From Mycobacterium sp. E183 (GTDB lineage: Bacteria > Actinomycetota > Actinomycetes > Mycobacteriales > Mycobacteriaceae), in NCBI RefSeq assembly GCF_001667735.1, contig NZ_LZJN01000090.1, positions 1 to 47,019 on the forward strand: a stretch of 47,019 nt of DNA, written 5' to 3'. The notes beneath the pieces are model-generated. The model ran no database searches. It was not told the DNA's origin and saw nothing but the letters and a program-made list of their open reading frames with translations. Below, piece after piece: positions 33,988 to 42,201 of this stretch. The number at the start of each line of letters is the position of its first letter. Positions within the stretch are counted from its first letter, which is position 1. The position numbers and the translations under genes were made by a program.

Positions 33988-34959
33988 ATGAAACAAGCTC
34001 GCCTCGCCGACCTGGAAGTCGGCCGCCTGGGCCTGGGCGCGATGGGGATGTCCGTGGCGTACGCAGGCGCAGGCACCGATGATGCCGAGTCGATCCGTAC
34101 CGTTCAGCGCGCCATCGATCTGGGCGTCACGCTGATCGACACCGCCGAGGTCTACGGCCCGTATGTCAACGAAGAACTGCTCGCCCGCGCGCTGCAGGGC
34201 CGGCGGGATCAGGTGGTGTTGGCGACGAAGTTCGGGATGATCTCCCACACGGGGCGCGGCGGGCTGGACAGCAGCCCCGCCAACATTCGCATCGCGGTGG
34301 ACGGTTCGCTGCAGAGGCTCGGAACCGATCGCATCGATCTCTACTATCAGCACCGCCTCGACCGGGAGACCCCGATCGAAGACACCGTCGGGGCGTTGGC
34401 GGAGTTGGTCGCCGCCGGGAAGATTAGGTACATCGGCCTTTCGGAGGTCGGCGTGATGACCATTCGGCGCGCGCACGCGGTTCATCCGGTCACCGCCGTG
34501 CAATCCGAATATTCGTTGTGGACACGCGACCAGGAAGACGAGATCTTGCCGCTGCTGCGCGAACTGGGGATCGGGTTCGTCGCCTACTCGCCGTTGGGGC
34601 GCGGCTTCCTCACCGGCGCCATTCGCTCCACCGAGGGGTTGCCGGACAGCGACTACCGCAAGACCAATCCGCGTTTCTTCGACGAGAACTTTCAGCACAA
34701 CTTGAACAGCGCGGACGAATTGCGCAGCATCAGCGCCGATGTCGGGGCCACTCCCGCTCAGGTGGCCCTCGCCTGGCTGTTGGCGAAAGGCCGCGACATC
34801 GTGCCGATTCCGGGGACGAAGCGCGTGGCGCGCCTCGAAGAGAACGTCGGTGCGGACGCCGTCGAACTGACCGCCGACCAGCTGTCCCGGCTCGACCGGC
34901 TGACCCCGGCCATCGGGGGCCATCACGCCGAGGCGCAGATGAAGTGGATCGACCGTTAG
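33988..34959 (+). CDS. Aldo/keto reductase
   Basis: A 323-residue NADPH-dependent oxidoreductase of the AKR (YajO/YakC-like) group. The catalytic tetrad is visible: Asp51 (LIDTAE), Tyr56 (VYGP), Lys81 (ATKFG) and His122 (YYQHRLD). The C-terminal cofactor site has VPIPGTKR. The fold is a TIM barrel acting in the cytoplasm on aldehydes or ketones. The stop shares one base with the GTG start of the SDR gene, so the two are cotranscribed. Confidence 0.93.
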   Translation: MKQARLADLEVGRLGLGAMGMSVAYAGAGTDDAESIRTVQRAIDLGVTLIDTAEVYGPYVNEELLARALQGRRDQVVLATKFGMISHTGRGGLDSSPANIRIAVDGSLQRLGTDRIDLYYQHRLDRETPIEDTVGALAELVAAGKIRYIGLSEVGVMTIRRAHAVHPVTAVQSEYSLWTRDQEDEILPLLRELGIGFVAYSPLGRGFLTGAIRSTEGLPDSDYRKTNPRFFDENFQHNLNSADELRSISADVGATPAQVALAWLLAKGRDIVPIPGTKRVARLEENVGADAVELTADQLSRLDRLTPAIGGHHAEAQMKWIDR

Positions 34960-35942
34960 TGGGCGTCGCCAAGAAACTGGTGATCGGGGCGAGCGGCTTC
35001 CTGGGCTCGCATGTCACCCGGCAGCTCGTCGCCGCCGGCGCCGACGTGCGAGTGATGTTGCGGCGCACCAGCTCTACCAAGGGAATCGACGATCTCGATG
35101 TCGAGCGCTGCTACGGGGATGTCTTCGACGACCGGGCGCTGGCCGCGGCCATGGCCGGGTGTGACGTCGTCTACTACTGCGTCGTCGACGCCCGGATGTG
35201 GCTGCGGGACCCGGCGCAGCTGTTCCGCACCAACGTCGAGGGGCTGCGACACGTCCTCGACGCGGCGCTGGGCGCCGACCTCAAGAGGTTCGTCTACACC
35301 AGCACCACAGGCACTTTGGCGATCAGTAACGGTAAGCCAGTCACCGAGGACGATCCGCACAACTGGGATCAGGGCGGCCCGTATATCGAGGCGCGGGTGG
35401 CCGGGGAAGACCTGCTGCTGTCGTACGCGCGGGACAAGGGATTGCCCGCCGTGGCGATGTGCGTATCCACCACCTATGGGCCCGGCGACTGGGCGCCGAC
35501 CCCACACGGCTCCTTGCTTGCCCTCGTCGCGACCGGAAGGTTTCCGTTCTATTTCGGCTACTCGGCCGAGGTGGTGGGCATCGAAGACGCCGCAAGGGCA
35601 ATGCTTCTCGCAGCGGAGCGCGGACGCAACGGCGAGCGCTACATCGTCTCCGACCGCTACATGAGCGTCCGGGAGCTGCATGAGATCGCGGCCACGGCCG
35701 TCGGCAGGCGCCCGCCGCGCATCGGTATCCCGATGTCCGTGCTGCGCGCCGGTGCGCGGGTCAACGACGCGGCGGCGGCGCTGCTGGGCCGGGACCTGCC
35801 GTTCGCCTACGTCGGAATCCGCATGGCCGAATTGATGTCCCCGCTCGACCACGGCAAGGCCGAACGCGAGCTCGGGTGGACGCCCGGACCCGTCGAGGAC
35901 TCGATTCGCAAGGCCGCCGTCTTCTTCGCGTCCCTGAAGTGA
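34959..35942 (+). CDS. NAD-dependent epimerase/dehydratase-family SDR
   Basis: A 327-residue extended SDR. The start is GTG 34959, because the nucleotide-binding motif follows at once (VIGASGFLGSHV). Other family features are the CDVVYYCVV strand, TSTTGTL and STTYGPGDW. The usual YxxxK appears as YIEAR, so the catalytic lysine is replaced by arginine. I recall the same substitution in M. tuberculosis Rv0139-like proteins, so it may be a subgroup feature. The natural substrate is unknown, with 3-beta-hydroxysteroid-like compounds a possibility. Confidence 0.85.
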   Translation: MGVAKKLVIGASGFLGSHVTRQLVAAGADVRVMLRRTSSTKGIDDLDVERCYGDVFDDRALAAAMAGCDVVYYCVVDARMWLRDPAQLFRTNVEGLRHVLDAALGADLKRFVYTSTTGTLAISNGKPVTEDDPHNWDQGGPYIEARVAGEDLLLSYARDKGLPAVAMCVSTTYGPGDWAPTPHGSLLALVATGRFPFYFGYSAEVVGIEDAARAMLLAAERGRNGERYIVSDRYMSVRELHEIAATAVGRRPPRIGIPMSVLRAGARVNDAAAALLGRDLPFAYVGIRMAELMSPLDHGKAERELGWTPGPVEDSIRKAAVFFASLK

Positions 35943-35959
35943 TACGCGGTGGCGACCCG

Positions 35960-35975
35960 TCCCCGCAAGCGGGGA
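35960..35975. terminator. Hairpin between convergent genes
   Basis: TCCCCGC-AA-GCGGGGA, 7-base arms with a 2-base loop, in the 59-base gap between the convergent SDR genes. It may end both transcripts. No T-tract follows. Confidence 0.5.
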
Positions 35976-36001
35976 GATACCCGCAGCGCCCGGCCGGGTA
36001 G

Positions 36002-37102
36002 CTAGTCGACGCCGGCCAGCGCGGCGGTCCCGTATTTCTTTTCGATCAGCGACCACGGGTCGGCGTATGGTCCACGCCCCTCGAGCCGGCGCTGCACCAT
36101 CAGGACGGTGCGCAGTACCGGGCGCAATACGGGGCTCAGCAGTCGCACGACGGTCCGCAGGCGCCCCTGTGTTTGGGCGATCCACGCCAGGGTGTCGGAC
36201 CAGTCGTGCTCCTGAAAGTTCAGCAGCGCCTGCGCTTCGGTGGTGTCGTACCAGCCGGTGAAGCTCCAGCCGCGGTCGTCGGTGGGGTCGCCGGGCAGGC
36301 TGGCGGACGGGCCCAGGCCACCCAGGCCGACGGCGTCCATGAGTCCGTCCTCGAGGTCGCGCTGGGTGAGCACGTAGGTCTCGTTGCCGCCGATCAGGAT
36401 CACCTTGCCCGCGATCGCCGACTCACGGTCGACGCCGTTGGCGAAAGCGAGCGCCACATCGCGCGCGTCCACGGCGTGCATGCGGTTGTCGCCGGGCATC
36501 GACCGCATCAGCAGCAGCGAGTCGCTGTTGACCGTGGTGTGGGTATCCGGCGAGATGACCCCGCCCAGGCGGAACAGCGCGTACGGCAGGCCACTGTCGC
36601 GGATCGCCGCCTCGGCGAGGACCTTGTCCTGACCGTATTGGTCGATGGGGTTCACGGGGGTATCAGGGGTGATCCGCTCCGGCTGGCGGTAGGGGTTGCG
36701 CGATCCGTAGACCGCGGCGCTGGACGCCATCAGGAACAGCGGCGGCCGGGGGAGCGCGGCGCAGGCCGCCAAGAGATTCTCGGTGCCACCGACGTTTACC
36801 TTGCGGGCCAACGCGGGCTTGCGATACGACAGCGGGGACACGACCGCGGCGAGGTGGACGACCGCGTCGGGCCGATGAGTCGCGGCGAGCCCGCGCACCG
36901 CCTCGGCGTCCAGCAGATCGGTGTAGGCCGCAATGAGCGTGCCGGGGTACCCGCCGGCGGCCAGCTCGCGTTCGACGGCGACGGTGTTGTCGTTGCGCAG
37001 ATCCATTGCGATGACGGTGCGTCCCCGCTCGAGCAGGATCTGAGTGCAACGCTTGCCGACTTGTCCGAACGCGCCGGTGACCAAAACGGTAGAGGCAGTC
37101 AT
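36002..37102 (-). CDS. NAD-dependent epimerase/dehydratase
   Basis: A 366-residue extended SDR. It has the nucleotide motif TGAFGQVG (residues 9-16), acidic MDLRND after strand 2, the ASSAAVYGS catalytic serine region, and YGQDK (Tyr-x-x-x-Lys). The C-terminal 100 residues extend beyond the core fold and end in a basic region (VQRRLEGRGPY). Only seven bases separate it from the SnoaL-like gene upstream on the same strand, so they are probably cotranscribed. Confidence 0.88.
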   Translation of the reverse strand: MTASTVLVTGAFGQVGKRCTQILLERGRTVIAMDLRNDNTVAVERELAAGGYPGTLIAAYTDLLDAEAVRGLAATHRPDAVVHLAAVVSPLSYRKPALARKVNVGGTENLLAACAALPRPPLFLMASSAAVYGSRNPYRQPERITPDTPVNPIDQYGQDKVLAEAAIRDSGLPYALFRLGGVISPDTHTTVNSDSLLLMRSMPGDNRMHAVDARDVALAFANGVDRESAIAGKVILIGGNETYVLTQRDLEDGLMDAVGLGGLGPSASLPGDPTDDRGWSFTGWYDTTEAQALLNFQEHDWSDTLAWIAQTQGRLRTVVRLLSPVLRPVLRTVLMVQRRLEGRGPYADPWSLIEKKYGTAALAGVD

Positions 37103-37109
37103 GGCTTTG

Positions 37110-37634
37110 TCATTGTCCCATCAGTCGATTGGCGGCTCTGCCGATCGCGCGTCGGATTCGCTCGGAGACGTAGATCGAGAATACTGGGGTGACGATATCC
37201 TCTCGCACGCGAGTTAGCTTGGAGCTCTTGATAAACCACTGACCGTCGACGTTCTCATAGGTCTCGTGGTAGTGGCCGTACCCCACCAAGGTCACGCCTG
37301 CTCCGAATCGGACGACGTCTTGCACCGCCCACACCCCGCGGGCGGTGGTCGCCGAAGTGAGCGTGATTTCGGGGGCGTGCACCTGGTGCGCCGTGGCCTG
37401 GGCCGGCCGCCCGAGGGCCTTGCGGGTGAACGACACGAACTCGTCCGCGCCCTCGATGACCTTGCCGCCCGCCTCGGCGGTGTCGCTGACGAAGTCATCG
37501 GTGAAGACGGTTCGCCACGCCGCCCAGTCCTTGTTGTCGAGGTATCGGCAATAGCGAGCCTTGAGCTGCTTGATCGATTCGATGTCCAGCAGTGTGGCCG
37601 CGTCGGCGATCGCGTCGTGCGCGCGCTGTGTCAT
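37110..37634 (-). CDS. SnoaL/NTF2-like protein
   Basis: A 174-residue protein of the SnoaL-like (nuclear transport factor 2) fold. It has the usual helix IKQLKARYCRYLDNKDWAAWRTVFTDDF (residues about 20-47) and the later strands GYGHYHETYENVDGQWFIKSSKL. Family members act as small dehydratases, isomerases or ring hydroxylase small subunits, often in steroid pathways. The C-terminal 35 residues are basic. The start at 37634 is chosen because homology begins there. The frame is open much further upstream without any similarity. Confidence 0.8.
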   Translation of the reverse strand: MTQRAHDAIADAATLLDIESIKQLKARYCRYLDNKDWAAWRTVFTDDFVSDTAEAGGKVIEGADEFVSFTRKALGRPAQATAHQVHAPEITLTSATTARGVWAVQDVVRFGAGVTLVGYGHYHETYENVDGQWFIKSSKLTRVREDIVTPVFSIYVSERIRRAIGRAANRLMGQ

Positions 37635-37696
37635 AGCGGCTCTATTCCTTCGGTGTGCGCCCCTGCGTGACGTTTCACTGGCGAAGTGTAAACCTG

Positions 37697-38497
37697 TCAG
37701 CCCTTGAAGTAGACGACCTGATGCGTGGTCGCCAGCAGCGTGCCCTCCCGCGTCCATACCTGCGCGCTCTGGTCGAAGTAGCCCCGGGAGAAGCGGTTGG
37801 CGTGGGCGGTGCACAGGACGAAGTCGTCTCCCAAATGGTCGAGTTGGTGCTGGTCGGCGTGGAAATATGTCGTCAACGAGATGGTCCCCGACGGGATGAC
37901 GTTGCCGCGGCGCAGGAACACGCGCGGATAGAAGACGTCGCTCAGGGCCGCCAGCGCCGGGTAGTCGACGGGGCGGTGGGCGCCGTCACGCACCCACAGT
38001 GTGGTCGTCGAGGATTCGCTCGGTTGCCCGTCCTCCCTGGGAATTTGTCCCTCGACATACCGCATGTCGTAAAGGCTGGTCCATCGAACGATGCCGGGAT
38101 CGGTGGGCGGAACCTGCTCCGGGTCCGGTGCGCTCGGCGGGCGGCTTTCCGTGTCGCCCCAGCTGTCGCGGCGCAGAGCGAACAACGCGGTCACCGTTGT
38201 CTTGACGTCTCCATCCTGGCCGAGTTCGGCGATCCAGTGCTGGTTGCTGCGGTTGGTGCGCGCGGCCCGCAGTGAGATGTCGAAGTCGCCGTCGGCGATG
38301 GGGGCGGCGTAGTTGACCGTCAAAGCCAACGGTTCGCCGATGCGCTCGGGGTGCGATTCGATCGCGTGCAGCATCGTCGCGGCGGTGATGCCACCGAAGG
38401 GCCCCACCATATTGGCCCATTCCGGATGGGTCCGGCCGCGCCTGGTGTCGGCGTCGATGGTTTGCAGCCGGATGGCGTCGTCGAAGGGGTGCGTCAT
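37697..38497 (-). CDS. Acyl-CoA thioesterase (TesB-like double hotdog)
   Basis: A 266-residue protein. The N-terminal hotdog begins with the substrate-binding segment WANMVGPFGGITAATMLHAIE, and the C-terminal hotdog has SLTTYFHADQHQL and ends YFDQSAQVWTREGTLLATTHQVVYFKG over about residues 240-266. Such enzymes hydrolyse acyl-CoA to free acid. The start ATG 38497 lies 124 bases from the divergent acyl-CoA dehydrogenase gene. Confidence 0.85.
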   Translation of the reverse strand: MTHPFDDAIRLQTIDADTRRGRTHPEWANMVGPFGGITAATMLHAIESHPERIGEPLALTVNYAAPIADGDFDISLRAARTNRSNQHWIAELGQDGDVKTTVTALFALRRDSWGDTESRPPSAPDPEQVPPTDPGIVRWTSLYDMRYVEGQIPREDGQPSESSTTTLWVRDGAHRPVDYPALAALSDVFYPRVFLRRGNVIPSGTISLTTYFHADQHQLDHLGDDFVLCTAHANRFSRGYFDQSAQVWTREGTLLATTHQVVYFKG

Positions 38498-38551
38498 GAG
38501 TCGTCCGCAGACTACCGGCGGGGGACGCGACGCGGCGCCGAGGGCGGGGTC

Positions 38552-38581
38552 TCGACTGCCTCGGCTCCGCTGCTGTACAGT
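38552..38581 (+). promoter_or_regulatory. Candidate promoter of the acyl-CoA dehydrogenase gene
   Basis: TCGACT (38552-38557), 18-base spacer, TACAGT (38576-38581); each agrees with consensus at four of six positions. Confidence 0.3.
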
Positions 38582-38621
38582 CGCCCAGCACAAGGTCGAC
38601 GCTCGAATGAGAGGCCATCCG

Positions 38622-39851
38622 GTGACTTCCGAGTCGGTCGCAGAATTCCGGAGCCGGGCCAGGGCCTGGCTGGCCGGAAACCTCCCTCGGCTTGATTCCG
38701 AAGACGCAATGGCCCTGCAGCGCGACGAGCTGGCTTCGTGGCGCCGCGCGCGTGAATTGCAGAGGAAGCTGTACGACGGCGGATTCGCCGGCATCTGCTT
38801 CCCGCGCGAGTGCGGCGGCCTCGGGTTGGGCTACGAATACAAGAAGGCGTTCGACGCCGAGGCCCTGGCCTACGAGACGCCGCTCATGCTCAACGTCCCG
38901 TCCTTCGCCATCTGCTGCGCGACGATCCTCGACATGGGCAGCGAGGAACAGAAGCGCACCCACATAGCCGCCGCGCTTCGCGGCGACGAAGTGCTGGTGC
39001 AGTTGCTGTCGGAACCCAGCGGGGGATCGGATCTTGCGGGCGTCCTCACCCGTGCCGACCGCAGGGACGGACGATGGATCATCAACGGCGCCAAGACATG
39101 GAGCACGTGGGCATTCGCCGCGGACTATGGGCTGTGCCTGGCCCGGACGGACTGGAACGCGCCCAAACACGAAGGGCTGACGATGTTCCTGGTGCCGCTT
39201 CGGCATCCCGGCGTCATCATCAACCGCATCAAGCAGGTCAACGGCTCGGTCGAATTCTGCGAGGAGTGCTTCGACGACGTCGACGTCGGTGACGACGCCG
39301 TCGTCGGTGAGCCGGGTAAGGGATGGGACGTCGCGTCGCGCCAGCTCTACCACGAACGTCGCAGCATGGGCGACGGGTCGGAGTACACCAGCGGGCCGGG
39401 AATCGCCGAGGCCGAGGATGTCTCCGTCGACCTGCTGTCGGTGGTCGAGAAGGCGAAACAAGCCGGCAACGAACGTGTCCGGGAAATGGTCGGGCGAGCT
39501 TTGGTGCACAGGGCGGTGCATGGACAACTCAGCGAGCACGTCTTCCACGCCGTGGCCGGCGGTTCGCTGCCGCCCGCCGCGGGATCGATCATCCGGCTCT
39601 ACATGGCCGAGGTGCACGACGTCGAAGTCGACACCGCGCTGGCCGTCGCCGGACCGGCGGCCGTTATCGACGACGGGACGGGTTTGCTCGACATCGGCAC
39701 GCGCTACCTGGGCCGCCAGATTGCCAGCATCGGTGGCGGGACCACGGAGATGGCACGCAACGTGATCGGGGAGCGGGTCCTGAATTTCCCGCGCGAGTAC
39801 GCCGCCGACCGTGGCGTGCCGTTCAACCAGGTGCGGCACGGAAAAGCTTGA
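38622..39851 (+). CDS. Acyl-CoA dehydrogenase
   Basis: A 409-residue FAD enzyme. Diagnostic parts are the helical start FRSRARAWLAGNLP, the flavin-binding LLSEPSGGSDLAG and INGAKTWSTWA, and the C-terminal GGGTTEMARNVIGERVLNFPR, close to the family consensus. The start chosen is GTG 38622, with GAGAGG seven bases upstream and the homology beginning here; ATG 38607 is possible. It is followed after 12 bases by the double-hotdog gene, suggesting that both act on the same CoA ester. Confidence 0.92.
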   Translation: MTSESVAEFRSRARAWLAGNLPRLDSEDAMALQRDELASWRRARELQRKLYDGGFAGICFPRECGGLGLGYEYKKAFDAEALAYETPLMLNVPSFAICCATILDMGSEEQKRTHIAAALRGDEVLVQLLSEPSGGSDLAGVLTRADRRDGRWIINGAKTWSTWAFAADYGLCLARTDWNAPKHEGLTMFLVPLRHPGVIINRIKQVNGSVEFCEECFDDVDVGDDAVVGEPGKGWDVASRQLYHERRSMGDGSEYTSGPGIAEAEDVSVDLLSVVEKAKQAGNERVREMVGRALVHRAVHGQLSEHVFHAVAGGSLPPAAGSIIRLYMAEVHDVEVDTALAVAGPAAVIDDGTGLLDIGTRYLGRQIASIGGGTTEMARNVIGERVLNFPREYAADRGVPFNQVRHGKA

Positions 39852-39863
39852 AGGAGGCCGGAA

Positions 39864-40733
39864 TTGAGCGACCAGCTTCGTGACATCCGGGAGTTGGCGG
39901 GAGACTCCGAGGCATACCGGGACGAGCTGTATCGGCGCTGGACGGGTCTGCTCAGCTACCGCTACATCGGCCGCAAACACTCCTCGATGGACATCGGTGA
40001 GGTCGACGACACCGTCACCATTCGCCGTGACATGCGCAACGAGGCCGGTGGAATCATGGTGGCGCCGTTGGCCATCTCGTCCCCCGAAGGATGCCAGACG
40101 GACATGGTCGCGGTGCCCAATCCGGTCATCGCGTCGGTGCAGATCATCGACCCGGGCTACGACGTCAGGCGGGTCGAGATCGTGGGTTCGGGCATCGTGC
40201 ACCAGGGCCGCACCATGGGTTACGGGCGGTGCAAGATCGTCGACGCCGACAATCCGGATCGGGTGATCGCCTTTAACGAGGGGCAGGGAGCGATCATCGG
40301 CATTCCGCCGGAAGGCCTGGGCCGGATGGACGTTTCGGGTACGGAATTGGAGATCGAGGACTCGCCGGACCTGCCGCCGCTGTGGCAGGCCTTCGGGGCC
40401 AGCAGGCGGGACGATGGCCATTGGGTGCTGCCCGAGCTCAGCACCGAACTCGCTTCGCCGGACGCCGCGCTGCACATCGGCCCGCAGCACGTCGTCCTAG
40501 AAACCGCGGCGATCGACCTCGCCGCCGGCGTCGCGGGGACCCGAAAGCTCCAGGTGGTCAGCTGGCACGTCATGTTCATGTCGCGCGGCAAGGTGGGTCC
40601 CTTCCGGGTCGAGGGGGTCGCCCACCGCGGCGCCCCCGGCCGCGTCGGCGTGCGCATGCTGCTGCACGACGAGGGGAACGCGGACAAGGCCGTCACCTCC
40701 GCTGCGGCGGTCTTCGACGTCCTGGATTCTTGA
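39864..40733 (+). CDS. Thioesterase-like (double hotdog) protein
   Basis: A 289-residue protein with two hotdog-like halves. The first contains NEAGGIMVAPLAISSPEGC, the second SWHVMFMSRGKVGPFRVEGVAHR. Hotdog-type strands such as GRTMGYGRCKIVDADNPDRVIAF (residues about 115-137) support a PaaI/thioesterase assignment, although no catalytic residue can be named with confidence. The start is TTG 39864, supported by AAGGAGG at 39850-39856. Its 3' end overlaps the convergent antiporter frame by 237 bases. Confidence 0.7.
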   Translation: MSDQLRDIRELAGDSEAYRDELYRRWTGLLSYRYIGRKHSSMDIGEVDDTVTIRRDMRNEAGGIMVAPLAISSPEGCQTDMVAVPNPVIASVQIIDPGYDVRRVEIVGSGIVHQGRTMGYGRCKIVDADNPDRVIAFNEGQGAIIGIPPEGLGRMDVSGTELEIEDSPDLPPLWQAFGASRRDDGHWVLPELSTELASPDAALHIGPQHVVLETAAIDLAAGVAGTRKLQVVSWHVMFMSRGKVGPFRVEGVAHRGAPGRVGVRMLLHDEGNADKAVTSAAAVFDVLDS

Positions 40734-41987
40734 CCGGCCGGTGGGGGACGCCTCGCCTGCCCGGTGCCGCCCATAAACGAACTCGAATATCGGCGTGGCC
40801 ATCAGGGTCGTGACCACGGCAACCAGAACGAGGATGCTGAAGAGCGTCGGGGTGATGATGCCGGCCTGGAGCCCGATGTTGAGCAGAATGAGTTCGATCA
40901 ATCCGCGGGCGTTCATCAAGGAACCCAGCGCAACGGCCTCACGAAAAGGGACTTTCCTGAGCCACGCGACCACCGCGCACGAAACGCCCTTGCCAAAGAT
41001 CGACAGCAGGAGCATTCCCACCGTCACCGCCCACAGTTTCGGGCTGTTCACCAGGCCGATCTGGGTATTCAGCCCCGAGTAGACGAAGAACAGCGGCAGC
41101 AACAACGTGGTCACCAACGGCTCGAGCCTGGCGGTGAGTTGGTGGGCGAAGAAGCCGGACGGCATTGCCGCGCCCAGGACGAATGCGCCGAATATCGCGT
41201 AGATGCCGATCGCGTCGGTGAACCATGCGCACGTCATGAGCAACACGAGGACGGTGCTGAACGTGGATGTGCTGACCGCGTTGCGGCGCTCGGATCTCGC
41301 GCCGAGGGCGGCCAGCGCTTTCCGCCCGACGGTCAGGAGCAGCGCCGTGTAAAGAATGCCACCGGCTATCGCCGTGGCGGCTGTGGTGGGATTGCCTCGA
41401 TGGATGGCGAGCACGACGGCGAGGATGCACCAGGAGAGCGCATCGTCGATCGCGCCGCAGATCAGGGCGAGCGTACCTAGAGGCGTTCCGGAAAGCCGTT
41501 GTTCGAAAATGATTCGGGCCAGCATTGGAAACGCGGTGGTTGCGATCGACGCGCCCAGGAACATCATCGCCAAGGCGAGCGAGACGCCTTTTCCGAACAG
41601 CACGCCACTGTTCAGCAGGGGCAGGGCGACAAGCGCACCCAGGGCAAGCGGCGCGAGGATGCCCGCGGCCGACACGGCCGCCGCGGTGCCGGCGCGGTGT
41701 TTGACGAGGTTGGCGTCGAAGCTGAGGCCGACGAGGAACATGTACAAGACCAGGCCGATCTGCGCCGCGGTGTAGAGCACCGTGTTCGCCTGCCCGGGCG
41801 GAAAGAGATCGTGCTGCACGCCGGGCGCGAGCCGGCCCAGCAGCGAGGGGCCCAAAAGTACGCCGGCAATCATCTCGCCCACGACTTGGGGTTGCCCCAA
41901 GCGTTGCGCAACCAGCCCGACGAACCGGCATGTTCCGAGGATGACGGCAAGTTCGAGGAAGAAATGTACGGCGGTTGCTGCCGGCAT
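40497..41987 (-). CDS. CPA2-type cation/proton antiporter
   Basis: A polytopic membrane protein with about 12 hydrophobic segments. The Na+/H+ exchanger (KefB/GerN-like) features are LGQPQVVGEMIAGVLLGPSLLGRL near the start and GAIDDALSW, the paired aspartates of electrogenic CPA2 exchangers. No TrkA-N domain is present. The start is ATG 41987 with CAGGA upstream. The frame yields 496 residues, but the last 78 are encoded antisense to the convergent hotdog gene and look non-globular, so the real protein may differ there. It would exchange Na+ or K+ for protons. Confidence 0.88.
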   Translation of the reverse strand: MPAATAVHFFLELAVILGTCRFVGLVAQRLGQPQVVGEMIAGVLLGPSLLGRLAPGVQHDLFPPGQANTVLYTAAQIGLVLYMFLVGLSFDANLVKHRAGTAAAVSAAGILAPLALGALVALPLLNSGVLFGKGVSLALAMMFLGASIATTAFPMLARIIFEQRLSGTPLGTLALICGAIDDALSWCILAVVLAIHRGNPTTAATAIAGGILYTALLLTVGRKALAALGARSERRNAVSTSTFSTVLVLLMTCAWFTDAIGIYAIFGAFVLGAAMPSGFFAHQLTARLEPLVTTLLLPLFFVYSGLNTQIGLVNSPKLWAVTVGMLLLSIFGKGVSCAVVAWLRKVPFREAVALGSLMNARGLIELILLNIGLQAGIITPTLFSILVLVAVVTTLMATPIFEFVYGRHRAGEASPTGRSRIQDVEDRRSGGDGLVRVPLVVQQHAHADAAGGAAVGDPLDPEGTHLAARHEHDVPADHLELSGPRDAGGEVDRRGF

Positions 41988-42150
41988 GATGACGTCCTGA
42001 GTGTCTGTGGTCGGCTTGATCAGGGCGCCAAGCGCGACGAACGGTTGAGATCGGCTTTGCCGCAGCGCATCTGGCCGCAATGCCGCCAGCGTCCCGCCAC
42101 CTCGACGCCGTGGGCTTGCAGGCTTGCGAGAGTCCTCATTTCGTGTAACG

Positions 42151-42173
42151 TACTTAACTATTAAGTAACTTAA
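42151..42173. promoter_or_regulatory. AT-rich overlapping palindromes before the halogenase-like gene
   Basis: TACTTAA-CTA-TTAAGTA (42151-42167) overlaps a second dyad TTAAGT-A-ACTTAA (42161-42173). Three ACTTAA/TTAAGT half-sites in a row are striking in a GC-rich region. They sit about 30 bases upstream of the halogenase-like start, in the intergenic region shared with the antiporter, and are a likely repressor site. Confidence 0.6.
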
Positions 42174-42201
42174 TCTCCCTGGCTTTGCAAGAGGTGGACG
42201 T

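Noticed and set aside
35960..35975. TCCCCGCAAGCGGGGA resembles the stem of a type I-E CRISPR repeat
   Set aside because: It occurs once in the window, with no further repeats, spacers or cas genes. It lies between convergent genes, where a terminator hairpin is expected.
37986..40490. 834-codon minus-strand frame across the acyl-CoA dehydrogenase and hotdog genes
   Set aside because: It is a shadow of three well-supported genes. The composition is rich in Arg, His and Asp, with no domain.
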